Part shown: positions 1 through 11,141 of the stretch, piece after piece
Layout: the number at the start of each line of letters is the position of its first letter
Numbering within the stretch: the first letter of the stretch is position 1
DNA from: Isoetes taiwanensis
Lineage: Eukaryota > Streptophyta > Lycopodiopsida > Isoetales > Isoetaceae
Assembly: GCA_021234155.1 (NCBI GenBank)
Contig: JAJEKV010000004.1
Coordinates: 13,918,716 to 13,982,715, forward strand
Length of the DNA stretch: 64,000 nucleotides
Reading direction: 5' to 3'
Program-made: the position numbers and the translations under genes
Notes under the pieces: model-generated
The model's database searches: none
The model's input: the letters and a program-made list of their open reading frames with translations, nothing else
Told to the model about the DNA's origin: nothing

Positions 1-364
1 ACCCCTGTCCGCGCATTGAAGTCTCCAAGGAGCATGACTCGCCCATTAAACTTGTTCCAGTATGTCATCATATAGATCGACATACAGTCCATCCCCGGCC
101 CACCTCCCGGGTCAGTGGATAGAAGGGACTCTCTGCATGGGGAAAGTAGCAAGTAGCTAGGAAGAGAAAATCGCCGCCAGGGTGGTGCACTCGGACCCAC
201 AAGTAGCGGTTATGTCTGTCGGTCTTCTGGAGGGAAACCAAATGTGCCAAGACTACCCTGGTAGCAGCAACCCCACCGCGTCTAATGCCTCCACACAAAC
301 CATTGAACACCGAAAAATGCCGGTACCCCGCAGATCGGGCAGCCTGTGGCCTGGGTGTTCCCAT
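1..364 (-). pseudogene. LINE endonuclease domain fragment
   Basis: Minus-strand translation gives LWVRVHHPGGDFLFLATCYF followed, after one frameshift near 68-100, by a VMLLGDFNARTG motif at the window edge. This is the GDFN motif of the endonuclease/exonuclease/phosphatase fold that nicks target DNA in L1-type non-LTR retrotransposons. The domain is incomplete: the C-terminal SDH motif and reverse transcriptase lie beyond the window, if they exist. The start of the domain is not defined because several upstream frames are broken. Confidence 0.7.
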
Positions 365-1793
365 GTCTCCATGAGGAAGATGTGGTCCATGTCCACAGCT
401 ACTGAATTGAGGCTATCGCCCTTCTGCCACAGGAAACCCCGACAGTTCTAGACTACCACCCGGAGGCACAATTCCTATTGAGCAATCGGAGATGCTTGTA
501 TAGTGTGTGTCACGGAAGGACCAAAGCACCGGAGCGCATCGAAAGGCGGGGCAGACTTGGACAAGCGTTTGAGGAGGCGGGGGCAGCATTTGGCCGAAAG
601 GAGCAGACCGAAGCTGTAGGGGCATTGCGCAGGAGCAGAGCAGGCAGGGGGTAGCATTTGGTCGAAAGGTGTGCGCCACAAAGATTTGGTCGATGGCGGG
701 CCCCCTAACCCCCGGCGAACTCCTCCTCGGCCTCCCTGTTGCACTAGAGTAAAAATCCCCGCCTCACATACAAAGATGTTCCCTTCAAAGAACTTGCCCC
801 GTCAGCAGCATGGCCTCTCAACTTGTGCATCCGCAACCGAACACCACGACCGGCCAGGCTCTGGCGCTGGACCCCTTTGGGGGGTTGGTTGCGTAACTCC
901 GAACAGTCCCCGACCAGGAAATGTCATGCTCCAAGGATCTCGTGTGTATCTTCCGGTGAGATTCTCTCCCGCTTTCCTGGCAGCCCCGGAACTACTGTGT
1001 TGTTGGTTCGGCCGCCCGCCACGGGAGTTTCGGCGTTGATGAGGGGGGCACCGCCCCACTCGCCCTCGGGTGGCGGCATGCGATGATGGTGCGTCGTATG
1101 GTCGGTGGTTGTCGGCATTCAGGTTGACCAGGTGACCCCAATTGAAGTCTGCGGGTTGTTGGGCTCGTGATCTGGTGTGTCATGTCTTTGGGCTTCGTTC
1201 TCTGAAGCGGAGCTCGCCTCTTGCAAGGCTTGGCTCTATCTTTGCCATCTCACCGGCGTGCGGTTACGCCATTGTACATCGCTTCTGCATGGAGGCCCTG
1301 CCTGTTGGGCAGCGGCCGGATCGAAGCTCCCCGCATTTCGGTCCCGTTGCCAAATCCTTCTCGAAGGCGCTTCGGTCTTTGGTTAACCAAAGGCGACTGC
1401 AACCCCGTCTTCGCGGCAATAGCCTCCTCAACTTCCAACCGGAGTGTGGCCTGCTTTCGCCGTGCCATGGCATTGGCCTCATCGACCTCGTCGCGAGGCT
1501 GTAGGCGTGATTGCAAAGTGTCACCGGCGGCTCTCCCCGGTCCCGTATCTGTCTCGCGGCATCAGGGGTATCCATGCGCGCAGCCCGCATGTCACCGAGC
1601 ACACCGCCGATCTAAATTGTCTCTCAAAGTGCACCAGCGGATCTTTGTCGTCCCACCGGGCGTGCTTGGGTCTCCGACTTCGGTGATCTATTGTTTTGCT
1701 ATCATCAACCGTGCAGCAACACACGGGATGTTGCGGACTCCATCTCCGTCTCCGGGCTGCAAATCGCGAACGCTGGGTAAACTCAAACCCAGC

Positions 1794-2105
1794 TTAGATG
1801 CCGGTCCAAGGTTCTGCCAACGGAGGGGGTCCTGTGGGGCCTGAGCAACCAATTCCCGTCTGTCGAGCCGGCCTGGTTGTATGGGTCTTGGCCCGGGCCT
1901 TCTTCTTCATGGAGGATATCTCTCTCTTGCCCATTGCGTCTGCACGGGGCCGCTTCCTTGGTGGCCCTTCTTGGTTTTCCCAGGCAGGGTCGGCCTGCGT
2001 GAGGTCAGCAGGTTGTGCTGGGGTTTGCCCAGGGTGGGGTGCTGTGGTCTGTGGAAGCTCACCTGTTAGGGGTGAGTCCGGACACTGGGCTGCTTCGGTG
2101 GCCAT
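1794..2105 (-). pseudogene. LINE ORF1-like N-terminal fragment
   Basis: A 103-codon open frame begins MATEAAQCPDSPLTGELPQ and is rich in Pro, Thr, Arg and Lys, with a basic patch (RKRPRADAMGKRE). It lies upstream of the endonuclease domain on the same strand, the position expected for ORF1, the RNA-binding chaperone of L1 elements. No zinc knuckle or RRM is visible in it. Further basic stretches continue in other frames down to about 1000. The call rests on position and composition rather than on a recognised domain. Confidence 0.4.
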
Positions 2106-2517
2106 GACTTGGGCTATGGCACGTCAAGCAAGGTTTAGGTAGGCTATGGCAGGGGCTTGTCAGGTCTGGCAGGGCTAGGCAGGCTGTGGCAGGGCTGTGG
2201 CCAGGCTAGGCAAGGCCAAGAGGCAGTTGGTTGGGCTATGGCAATGTCAGACAAATGTTGGAGCCTAGCTCAACATTATTCTGTGCGCTGTCTTCCAAAG
2301 GCAGTGGGGTCTCTGGCATACAAAATTGAGCTCAGAATCCAATTTGAGGGCCAAAAACGTAGGTCAGAGCACCTTTTAGGGTCAGAGGCAGTTGGGTTTC
2401 TGGCTGTCAAAATTGCGCTCAGGGCATAAGCATACTACAATGTACCTTAAAATGTATTATTTATGGACCATAAAACTACCTAAAAAGTACCCAATACTAG
2501 GTACTGGGTACTTATAA

Positions 2518-3730
2518 AATAATAATAATAAAGTTTATTAACATCCACTGGAGCCCGTAGGCTATGGACATGATGAGTATGAGCATAAAACAATATTGAA
2601 ATGTTCACAGAATTATTAGCACTCAGCACTGTCCAGAAGTTCTCAAAAGTAATGTCCCAGATAAGGGAGCATTAAGTGTTGCTGAAACAATCTGTCCATA
2701 GGTATACTCCAATCAATCATAGGATATTTGGCTCAGAGGTTATCATGTCTATGACAAAAATAAATGGCATTCTTTTAGTTTCAATGTCTTCATTACAAGA
2801 TATATTCTTTGTTCCTCTGCAATATTCAGCTATCTCCCTCGTTCAATCATCAAACAATGGGAGCTCATGCGTATGCGGGTTACTACTCTGACCTGGCTAG
2901 GAAACATATTGTGAAGGTTCAAGTACTATTGAGTTTTATGCTTACACTTTGGATTGAAGTCTCTAATATACTATTGGACTTTCTTCATTGCAGATGTATC
3001 GCAATATGCTAAAAAGGCGGTTGCTTTGAACTCTTTTGAATAGGAACTAACTGAGAGATTCAAGCGGGTAAACCAGCCTTGCAGATCTTTATACCAACAG
3101 CTTTTGCCATTCAAGCATTAAGTGCAAGCCATACAAGGGAGCCCTCTTGCGTTTGTTATTTTTGATCCATGTATCTCAAAGTGTTGCTCGTAGCATGAAT
3201 TTCCAGCGGATAGGATCCACTGTCATATAACCTTATCTCCTATGGGACTGCCCTTTTCACCTTAAATGTCATATGCAGCTAAGTTTTTGGATTCCTTCAA
3301 TCTCGTTCCATTTGAATCTGCTCAATGATGGCCCCCATATTTCGCTAGCATACAATGCAGCTGGCATTACAAGTGCTTCAAAGAGTTTCTTCCGAAGTGG
3401 CCAATAGACAATATGGGCATGGCGACAAATATTTGACAATGAATAGAATGCTTTCACAAAGCCGTACCAATCCTACAATCCACACCTTTAGTCCATGGCT
3501 TGCGCCCAATGTACACTTCGTGTCCTAAATATTTATAAGATTGGGCCTTCTCGATTGCTTCCCCCTAGTATAGCAAAGCCGCAGACTGCGTGCCAAAGCA
3601 CAAGACATTTGTTTTTTTCAAATTTACTGTAAGCCTAAACTGTGAGCAGAAATTACCCAGAACATCAATCTGCTTTTGCAAATCATCTACAGTGTGAGAG
3701 CATAAGGGAGTTCTATTGCTACTAAGAACT
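2518..3730 (-). mobile_element. Non-LTR retrotransposon 3' part with (TTA)n tail
   Basis: On the minus strand, about 3730-3560 encodes FCSQFRLTVNLKKTNVLCFG, the segment that follows the reverse transcriptase catalytic site in many LINEs. About 3457-3269 encodes EALVMPAALYASEIWGPSLS and then FKWNEIEGIQK. This closely resembles the C-terminal region of the LINE at 49757-51880, so both belong to one clade distinct from the L1 copies here. The element ends in a short stem-loop and an (ATT/TTA)n microsatellite at 2517-2531 instead of poly(A). It is 5'-truncated and carries stops and frameshifts. Confidence 0.65.
2552..2563 (-). other. LINE 3'-terminal stem-loop
   Basis: AGCC, loop CGTA, GGCT, followed by ATGG on the plus strand. 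It lies about 20 bases inside the microsatellite tail. The same arrangement with different arm bases occurs at 49551-49564 and 49807-49820. Elements of stringent-type LINE clades use such 3' hairpins for recognition by their own reverse transcriptase; that role is inferred here. Confidence 0.5.
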
Positions 3731-4718
3731 ACTTATCCAAATAATATGCAAGCAAGTTTACAAAGATGTAACTCAAGACAGTGTTAAGAGGATGCGCTTA
3801 AATATCAATTCTCTCTTCCATATGAAGCTCGTTTAATTAGATGCAAGATGCAGATGGAGATGCAGGGGCTAATCTGAAGTTTTTAAATGGGAAGTTAAAA
3901 GATAAGTGCTCTCTTTTAGTTCGAACCATAGTAATATCACCCCCGACAAATTCGAAATACTTAAACTCTAACTTCCAACCAAAAAAGCTACAAGCTGCTT
4001 TACATCAAATTAAGCATATACATATCATAGACATTTAAGTAAAGAAGTTTAATCTTTGGAAACAAATTAATTCTCAGGCTTGAAACCATTGCATTTGTTT
4101 CTGCTTGAGATTCTTTCTTTAAGCGAGCTTCTTTTAGTGCATCTTTTGCTATTGTCCGTGACATATCATATGAAGGGTAGTCGTTGTTATTAGATAAGGA
4201 ATAGACCTACAGTGTTGCCACAAAATTAATATCCTGCAACGTATTCATAAAAGATGAGGTAAGCATTAAATTACCTTAAACTCTAACTTCCAGCCAAAAA
4301 AGCTTCAAGCAGCTTTACATCAAATTAAGCATATACTTAGAATGTTCTCACAATTTCCAATGTGTCGATGTGCATAAATATCGAACTAAGATATGAAAGA
4401 CTTTTTCTAAAATGATCCAGAACATCCATTACATTATAACCAGAACATCCATTATCCTATTGCACCTAATAGACTGCAATGCTTGCCATAAATCATTTGG
4501 GATTTTCCCATCCAAACTGAGGGCAGAGCTCAGAGTCGAATCCAAAGCAAGCTTTGTATCAGAGAATTAACTTCCAAATTTAAAAGCAGGATTAAACTAC
4601 TTCAAAGGGGAATTCTATCTAATACGTCACTATATCTAGGGCAATATACATCATTCAACAATGCACGAAACCGAAGCCATAACAGCACCAAAACTGCACA
4701 AAACCCCAGTAGCTCGCC

Positions 4719-5257
4719 TTATATAGTATCAGAAAGGCGGTGCAACACTGAACAATCTGTCAAACAATGATGAAAGCAGATTCGGACACGATGGCAAATA
4801 TGCCATTCCAAGCAATTGCCCTCACAATTGCCTTCACGTTTTATTTTGGGCCTGATTTTAAATTTATTGTTGTGGTTGTTGTTGTTGTTGTTGCTGCTGC
4901 TAGCCAATGAAACAAATACCATGAAAATACACCTTGTTTTGAAATTAGCGCCTTCAAATTTTTCCAACATTTTGGGACAAGGAAAGTCATGGAGGGGGAA
5001 TATCTCGGCAAACACATCCACATGTGCAATCGTTGTGGCGCATGGTGTAGGCCATTGAACAAGAGGATGCATGTCCCTAGAGTCCATATGAAACTAGGTT
5101 GTATGCTAGAAAGCTTAGTGCATTGCTCTTCACCCTTTTCTATGCATCCCAAGCCAGAAATCTCAAACACAACTGATACATCAGAGTTGATTTGTTGGAC
5201 TTTTATATCTGCATCAGGAGCATTCTCAGAAGGTGTCGGATATCCTGAACATATCAC
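4719..5257 (-). pseudogene. Unrecognised two-frame coding-like fragment
   Basis: Two overlapping minus-strand frames (5257-4841 and 5087-4719) read as one protein if a frameshift near 5087 is allowed. The first part begins MICSGYPTPSENAPDADIKV. The second has LVQWPTPCATTIAHVDVFAE and FPLHDFPCPKMLEKFEGANF. Past about 4910 the frame enters an asparagine run encoded by the trinucleotide repeat, so real coding probably ends there. No start, splice site or family could be fixed. It may be a captured exon or a chance open frame. Confidence 0.25.
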
Positions 5258-5803
5258 CTAAACATATCCGTAAGCAAATTGGGAAGCCTATGATATAGAA
5301 GGTATTTTGAACTTTTGCAGAATTGTACAATTATGGTACTAAGCCATGGTTTGTTGATGAATGGTGCGTAAGTTAGATAGGTAGGTAGATGGTGTTTAAA
5401 CACTTCATTTCTTCACTTCACTTATTTGTATGTTATGCTTTTGCATGCATTGTCAATATAGCCCTAAAAACACATAATCAATTCGTCCACAAAAATACTA
5501 GAGCTACATCAACTACAATTCATGTATATAGTTACGAATATGGTACTAGTTTCAAATTTATAGTCCAACATTAGCGTATGAAAAAAACGCCTTTTAAATT
5601 GACCCAAAATGAAGTATATTGTCATCGCACAAGTTTAAACATTGACCAAAAGGGAGTTCTATTGCCACATACATTTGGATATTTGCGAGTAAAGTATTAT
5701 ACAATGTATGATTTTCAATCCCAAATCTATAAAGATGGATGAACTACTAATCCATAATCCATATCATATGCAAGCAAATTGATGTAAGTCAAGTCAATGT
5801 TAA

Positions 5804-5968
5804 GAGGCGCCTCACATGTAAATCTTTTCGTATTCACATGTAGTTCATCTGAGACGGCCAATTTGACGTCTGAGCCGTTCATCCCGGAACTGCTGGAGCA
5901 GTTTACACCTGAGCGTCTCAACGGCTTGACGTCCGGCAAAAACTTGTCGGTGACATGTGAGGCGTCCC
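5804..5968. mobile_element. PIF/Harbinger-like MITE, 165 bp, with TAA target duplication
   Basis: The left end reads GAGGCGCCTCACATGTAAA and the inverted right end reads GGGACGCCTCACATGTCAC, a near-perfect terminal inverted repeat. TAA is present on both sides (5801-5803 and 5969-5971). The homologous site at 3785-3787 has a single TAA with the same flanks and no element, which fixes both boundaries. A TAA/TTA duplication with GGG-type termini is characteristic of Tourist/PIF-Harbinger MITEs. No coding capacity is present. Confidence 0.8.
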
Positions 5969-6205
5969 TAAGAGGATGCGCTTAAATATCATTTCTCTCT
6001 TCCATATAAAGCTTGTTTTTAAATGGGAAGTTAAAAGATAAGTGCTCTCTTTTAGTTCGAACCATAGTAACATCATCCGACAAATTCAAAATACTAAATT
6101 TCACCTGAACATACAAATACAAGTCCTATTTCTGCAACATATTGTTATCCTTTATATTTGAAACCGCGCATATTGTTATCCTTTATTGTTATCCTTTATA
6201 TTTGC

Positions 6206-6334
6206 TCAGAGCTTTCGCGACCGCGCAAGAGCTTCGGCTTTTTCCAGGTTTGCCATTTCTAGCATGTTCATGGCTATGGAAAAGGCCCCAAAATTGATAA
6301 CAAGGAGAAAGATAAGCGTTGCTTTGCCTCTCAT
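6206..6334 (-). pseudogene. Terminal exon of an unrecognised membrane protein (repeat C copy 1)
   Basis: After an acceptor-like CTGTTTCAG on the minus strand the frame reads MRGKATLIFLLVINFGAFS followed by IAMNMLEMANLEKAEALARS and a stop. The first part is a single hydrophobic segment long enough to span a membrane, the second a short charged helix. Copy 3 keeps nearly the same protein at about 58460-58590 with conservative changes, and then a stop slightly earlier. I do not recognise the family. Conservation of frame, acceptor and stop between copies suggests an exon that was once under selection. Confidence 0.4.
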
Positions 6335-6759
6335 TTTCTGAAACAGATATTCATGCATATATACTCTTGCTCGTAATCATCATATTTATTGTTCTTGTTT
6401 TACTTGCTGGATCAAAAGGGCTACTTTATTCTAGCTTTAGACCTCTACACTACTCATTAACTGTATCCTGAGCGGAAATTAAACAAGCAGCAAAAAAGTT
6501 CAATATTGGGTTCCTGAACTTAAGTGTTTTGGTTATAGTGAAAGTGTTGGCCAAACAGAGCATGCTTTTATTCTGTACATCTTCATTAGTCCATCTTTTA
6601 TGGATTCAGCAAGTGGTTGTGTCTCTTGCAAAAATGAAAAAGTGCAAATTGGAAATCAAGTATGTAAGAACAAAATTGACATTTTTACAGATTCAGCAGG
6701 TGGTTGCCTGCTTTTTCTCAGATGAGAAAGGGCAAGTTGGAAATCAGGGAAGTTTAGAA

Positions 6760-7130
6760 AAGAGTTGACTAAATATGTCAGAGTTGAAGAGGGCCATAGC
6801 TTTACATAGTTTGCCAAGGGACCGTCTCCCTTTAGGAAGAGTCAGAAAAAGGAAGTTCCTGACCAGCAGCAATTCAAGCAGTTGCACAGGATGATGACGA
6901 CGAGATTTTGGAGATGTTTTAAGAAGACCTTGAATCACTGAACTCTGGACAGTAAAATAGAAGCCGAAGTAAGGGCATCCACCTTTCCATTTTCTCTGAC
7001 AGGCTTGTAGAATGTTTGAGCTACAAATATGAACATGGCCCCATCAGCGTCGGAGCATACAGGTTTCTCCAAATTGATGCCTATGTTGGGTCATAGAGCA
7101 ACTCCGATGTACTTGTGTTGCTTGTTTTGT
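6760..7130 (+). pseudogene. Coding-like exon remnants in repeat C copy 1
   Basis: The plus strand corresponds to the copy-3 frame that reads EILDMFKEDLESLNSG and later GPWRSPISVGGYRFLQ. In copy 1 it is broken by stops and small deletions, so it is clearly the more decayed version. No family is recognised. The next piece, about 7178-7420, corresponds to MDAFDFSRDKVEWSLTK and also decays here. I treat these as relics of one or two captured exons. Confidence 0.3.
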
Positions 7131-8804
7131 CTTGTTGACACTATCTACAGGTCAGCTAACCTTTGAAATTATTCTCCGTGGATGCATTTGATTTTTCCAG
7201 AGATAAAGTAGAATGGTCTTTAACTAAAATAGAATGGTTATATGTAAATCAGGATACCATGTGTTTTGACCATTTTGCAAACACTTCCAGATGTTCTGAC
7301 CTCCTTCCTCCTCCTCCTCTGGTACGCTCTGTATTGTGAATGCATCGAGGTGGGCTGCCACAGTTTTGCTTGGAGTCTGATGAGTTTTAAATGGTGGCTT
7401 CCTCGTCTTTCATGAATGGTTGAAGTGTCCGCCACTTATTGTCACCAGAAGAGACGCATGATAATCATCACAGTTACAGCACAGCACAGGTAAATGCATA
7501 TGCTTCTATATTATATATGTGGACTTTTAAGAGGCTTCCAGACAGATGTTACATGGGTGCTCCAGCATATAGACTCTAGGGGTTTTCAAGAGAAAGGTCT
7601 TTGATAAACTTGTTTGTGGACATTTACAGTAAGTGCACGTCTATCTTTGATTGCGTACTTCAAAAGAATGTCTTCTCGTCGTGGAAACGCATTAATAGCA
7701 GCACAGATTTAGAATGTCCTTACCAAAGATGTCACATGTAGTATCATGGTATTGAACCTGGCAGCTGCACTTTTATTAATATCTCTCATGCTTCAGAAGG
7801 TATGTTTCTTGCTGGCATTAATGAGGAATGCATACCTAAGCAGAAAGATTGAGAGAAGGCTAACCGACTTGAATTTGACTTATTGATTCTAGCTTAATGC
7901 AAAAGTATGTTGGCCAAAATGGGCATATGTCAGATGCTTCTGAAATTAGAGCTGGACTTTAATTCAGAAAACATTTTGTCACCATATTAAATGCAGCTAT
8001 TACCGAAAAGGTATTTCTAGATATCAACATCATGGGAAAGCTTTTGTGAGAAATGAGCTGCCAGAAAGAAACAATGAACAGCCCCTTTGGTAACTTATGC
8101 TGACAATATTGGATGCACAACCTTCGGGAATTACCAATTCCAGCGTCGGAGCATACAGGTTTCTCCAAATTGATGCCTATGTTGGGTCATAGAGCAACTC
8201 TGATGTATTTGTGTTGCTTGTTTTGTATTGTTGACACTATCTACAGGTCAGCTAACCTTTGAAATGATTCTCCCGTGGATGCATTTGATTTTTCCAGAGA
8301 TAAAGTAGAATGGTCTTTAACTAAAGTAGAATGGTTATATGTAAATCAGGATATCATGTGTTTTGACCATTTTGCAAACACTTCCAGATATTCTGGGACC
8401 TCCTTCCTCCTCCTCCTCTGGTATGCTCTGTATTGTAAATACATCGAGGGGGCTGCCGCACTTTTGATTGGAGTCTGATGAGTTTTAAACGGTGGCTTCT
8501 TCGTCTTTGATGAATGGTTGAAGTGTCCGTCACTTAGTGTCACCAGAAGAGACGCGTGGTAATCATGAGGATTTATTCGTAAGTTCATATTTCACAGTTA
8601 CAGCACAGCACAGATAAAAATATGCTTCTATATGTTATATATGTGGATTTTTAAGAGACTTCCAGATAGATGTTACATGGGTGCTCCAGCACATAGACTC
8701 TAGGGGTTTTCAAGGGAAAGGTCTTTGATAAACTTGTTTGTGCACATTTACAGTAAGTGCACGTCTATCTTTGATGGCGTACTTCAAATGAATGTTTTCT
8801 CGTC

Positions 8805-9050
8805 ATGGAAATGCATGGAGGGTGGAGCACCACATTCTCTTCAACCATCCACTTTTTCTCGCAAATTATAATTTGCTTCTGCTTATCCACTTTAACTGGC
8901 AGGATCCTCTCTAGACTTGCAGCCTTGGAATCTACATCCTTTCCAACATCAACAAAATCAGACTCTGCTTCGTCGGCAGCTTTCCCATTTTCAATGCAGC
9001 TCCAAGACAGCCTAACACTCGGTTTGCTATCCAAGTCAGTTTGCTGACCT
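8805..9050 (-). pseudogene. Unrecognised acidic coding exon (repeat C copy 1)
   Basis: The minus-strand frame reads NGKAADEAESDFVDVGKDVD and then SKAASLERILPVKVDKQKQ. Copy 3 (60523-60750) keeps the same frame and most residues (KAADKAESDFVDVGKDVDSK). Differences between copies are mostly conservative, with no stop inside the shared part. The protein is unknown to me: acidic, hydrophilic, without an obvious fold. Its strand matches that of the F-box gene whose 3' end adjoins repeat C, so it may be from a neighbouring gene on that strand. Confidence 0.4.
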
Positions 9051-9585
9051 CCATAGATATGAGCATACTGAGTAAATCTAGATTAAGTGTGAAAGCCACC
9101 TGCACAGAGGAGGTATGCACCACATGTATTGCGGAGTTACCTAGGCTGCAAATGCGTCCATTATTGCAGTAAAGGACTTCTATGAGCTTTTCGTGTTATC
9201 TTTCATACAGCTGATGCTGCCATTGCCTTATGTGTAAGTTGCTCTCTCATTGACAAAAAATTCCTTTTCTCACTGGAAACATAGCTACATACTTCATCAT
9301 GGACTTTACATCTTTCTTCTTGTGATCTTCTAGTTATGCTTGCTTTCGGCATCACCAAGCAGTATGGAAATGGAGAAGGAATAGTGTTACATGTGTAGTA
9401 GGCCGTTTTTGAATTACATGAAGAGAGTTAGTTTTCTTAACCAGATTTTATCCGAGTTTGCAAATTTATGAAGATGCTCCCTCTTCCTCAAGAAGCTCCT
9501 TCGATTAATGTTTGTCAGCTTTAGGATGACCATGGTGCTATATACTCTGCAACAACATCTTTTTCAATGTTGTTTGGGTGGACAG

Positions 9586-9645
9586 GGAAACGGAGTATTT
9601 AATAGAATGGAAGGATGACGATCCTGATGCTTGGCGCCTTAAAGA
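9586..9645 (+). pseudogene. Chromodomain fragment, cpSRP43-like (copy 1)
   Basis: After an acceptor-like GGACAG the plus strand reads TEYLIEWKDDDPDAW, matching the core of a chromodomain and especially the first chromodomain of chloroplast SRP43, which begins with a similar EYLIEWKDG word. A stop follows after about eight more codons, so only a fragment is present. Copy 3 has the same piece at about 61322-61380. In plants cpSRP43 escorts light-harvesting proteins to the thylakoid. The assignment is by one short motif, so another chromodomain protein is possible. Confidence 0.4.
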
Positions 9646-10269
9646 ACTGTCATAAAGAACACTGGAGTTCTGGTTCTTCCATATTAGCCTCCAAGGTCTG
9701 CGCGTGATTCCAATAACCTATGAACTTAAAGATAAATACCACCTCGAGTTTTGACCTTAAAACTTGGCATAGCCGAGGCAAACTCTATCTGCTTTCAGGA
9801 CCAGCTCTTAGCTTATCCATCACTCTACCAAAGCAAAGAGAATACATGGAGCTCAACACATTTCTGAGCGTTGGCACATCACAGTAGCTCTGCTACAGCA
9901 AAGTTGCAAGAGAATGTGAAATATTCTTGGGATTTCTGCTTCCAAACAGACACATGATAATGTGCCTCGACTTGAATTTCTAAATCCTGGAACTTTGACT
10001 TGTATTTTCTGTTGCAACTTGTGGGCAAGGCCTAGACAAAAGGTCACAAAAACGATGTAAACAAATCATGAACTTCAGCAGGAACAATGCTGCTCATTTT
10101 CAGTATCCGCAATAAATTGGGACGTTTTTTCTGGAAAAACAGAACCAATTCTGGAGATGTCCTCATTTGCAGGCTCTGCAAACTTGTTACATTGGGAACT
10201 AACTTTTGGAAAAACAGAATCAGTTCCAGTTCCTGATACAGAGCATTGAGTAGGTTAGTAAGTTGTCAC

Positions 10270-10410
10270 AAGAAAGCTAGAATGCTTTTAGATAACTTGA
10301 CATGCCTAGCCAGTGCCATCCATCCAACATATCAAACAAGAGGAAGGTACTATCCAGGTATATGGTACATTTTAAACCTAAAATCTCAATTGGTCTTGCA
10401 GAAAAGAATC
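10270..10410 (-). pseudogene. 3' end of SKIP22-like F-box gene (repeat C copy 1)
   Basis: The minus strand reads LQDQLRF and a stop at about 10405-10380, then non-coding sequence shared with the region downstream of the F-box gene at 61753-62607, which ends LQEQLRF. Homology breaks at CTTGCAGAAAAG on the plus strand. Copy 1 therefore carries only the last codons and 3' flank of the F-box gene, which shows the duplication breakpoint lies inside that gene. Confidence 0.6.
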
Positions 10411-10582
10411 TTTATATAAACCTTAAACTTGCTCTACGATCATATACTAGTTATCTTCATGTCTGGTAAGACAGATTCAGATAGAGATGACCTATAAATT
10501 GGCTGATCATTCAATCAACTCCAGGTTTGGTGGACAAAAACTTGTTGACCTGCTTGAAGGAACTCCAGTACAGGGATTCTTT

Positions 10583-10905
10583 TTGCTTTGCTTCTGCTGC
10601 AACGAACGTAGATGTTTGCAAGAAACAGAAAAGGGTTCGTTTTGCTGATGATGTGGTTTCCCCTCGCGGAAATAATAAAGAATGGAGATCAAGAATGTTG
10701 AGAATGTCAAAGGCGCGCAGAAATCAGAGTAAGAAGATAAGTTCAGAAGATGAAGCTAAAAAGACAGAAGGCCAGTCAGCAGAATCAAATAAAACGAACA
10801 GAATAGAAGCTTTGGTTGGATCAAAACTTCCTGCAAATAGGATTGCTCTATATACTCACATGTATCATTCTCGAAGAGGCGCGCATAACTATTCCTACTA
10901 GTATT
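10583..10905 (+). pseudogene. Small basic protein gene, 3' fragment
   Basis: The frame reads KKQKRVRFADDVVSPRGNNK, then a Lys/Arg/Ser-rich stretch, then a C-terminus NRIALYTHMYHSRRGAHNYS. The same protein is encoded in the opposite direction at 27557-27967, where an N-terminal part starting MARRVSYMTRSFW is joined on. Here the N-terminal part is missing and an unrelated sequence (about 10420-10580, frame RFGGQKLVDLLEGTPVQGF) precedes it. The RVRFADDVV word followed by a basic tail resembles small uncharacterised plant proteins. Function unknown; the fragment's frame is intact but it has no native start. Confidence 0.55.
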
Positions 10906-11141
10906 GATTCTTGGAGAGGAGAAACAGATTTGAGGTAGGTGCTTTGTGTGGGCTGTTGTTTGAATTGAAGTAGGTGCTTTCTTAGTCCACATCTGTCCTT
11001 TGTAAGCTTCAAATGTCCACATCTGTCCACTAGTTGTTTGCATGTGTTGGAGTTATGTTTTGGAGCTACACTTCGGTGGTTTGATGGAGAAAGGAGGTTA
11101 TTGAGCCTGCTAGATTGCACACTATTCAAGCATGAATTTTG
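10906..11141. other. No gene recognised
   Basis: This short AT-rich spacer follows the basic-protein fragment. It includes a near repeat (GTAGGTGCTTTGTGTGGGC and GTAGGTGCTTTCTTAGTCC, and TCCACATCTGTCC twice). Nothing else is supported. Confidence 0.4.

Larger units (their letters stand above)
1..2440 (-). mobile_element. L1-type LINE, 5' portion, degenerate
   Basis: On the minus strand, a basic, proline-rich ORF1-like start (2105 downward) is followed by degenerate GC-rich coding-like sequence and then by an apurinic-endonuclease domain that runs off the left edge. The GC content is clearly higher than in the rest of the window. The 2120-2240 stretch is built of repeated GGCAGGGCT-like words, as in a LINE 5' UTR. 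About 2290-2430 contains two diverged copies of a roughly 90 bp word. The reading frame is broken at several points, so the copy is dead. The outer boundary near 2440 is approximate. Confidence 0.65.
3720..6080. repeat. Diverged duplicated AT-rich segment pair
   Basis: 3720-3960 and 5745-6090 are diverged copies of one sequence. They share the words around TTAAGAGGATGCGCTTAAATAT and a later run containing AAAAGATAAGTGCTCTC. The right copy contains a MITE that the left copy lacks. A smaller duplication lies inside: about 3960-4022 and 4272-4337 share a stretch containing AACTCTAACTTCCA and CATCAAATTAAGCATATA. A (GTT/GCT)n run is at about 4865-4905. No host gene is recognised in 3730-6080 apart from the unplaced open frames at 4719-5257. 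Confidence 0.5.
6085..10410. repeat. Repeat C, copy 1
   Basis: This stretch matches 58345-61782 nearly end to end and 55795-56935 for its first part. It starts near the words CAAGTCCTATTTCTGCAA and ends at CTTGCAGAAAAG, where copy 3 continues into an F-box gene. It has an internal duplication: about 7040-7470 and 8145-8560 are copies of one segment, including ACAGGTTTCTCCAAATTGAT. Several open frames and splice-like borders are kept in all copies, on both strands, so C looks like duplicated former genic DNA rather than a classical transposon. No terminal inverted repeats or target duplication were found. Confidence 0.65.

Noticed and set aside
4816-5058. Plus-strand ORF with a Leu-rich transmembrane-like run
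   Set aside because: The Leu run is encoded by the GTT/GCT trinucleotide repeat and no flanking domain supports it.
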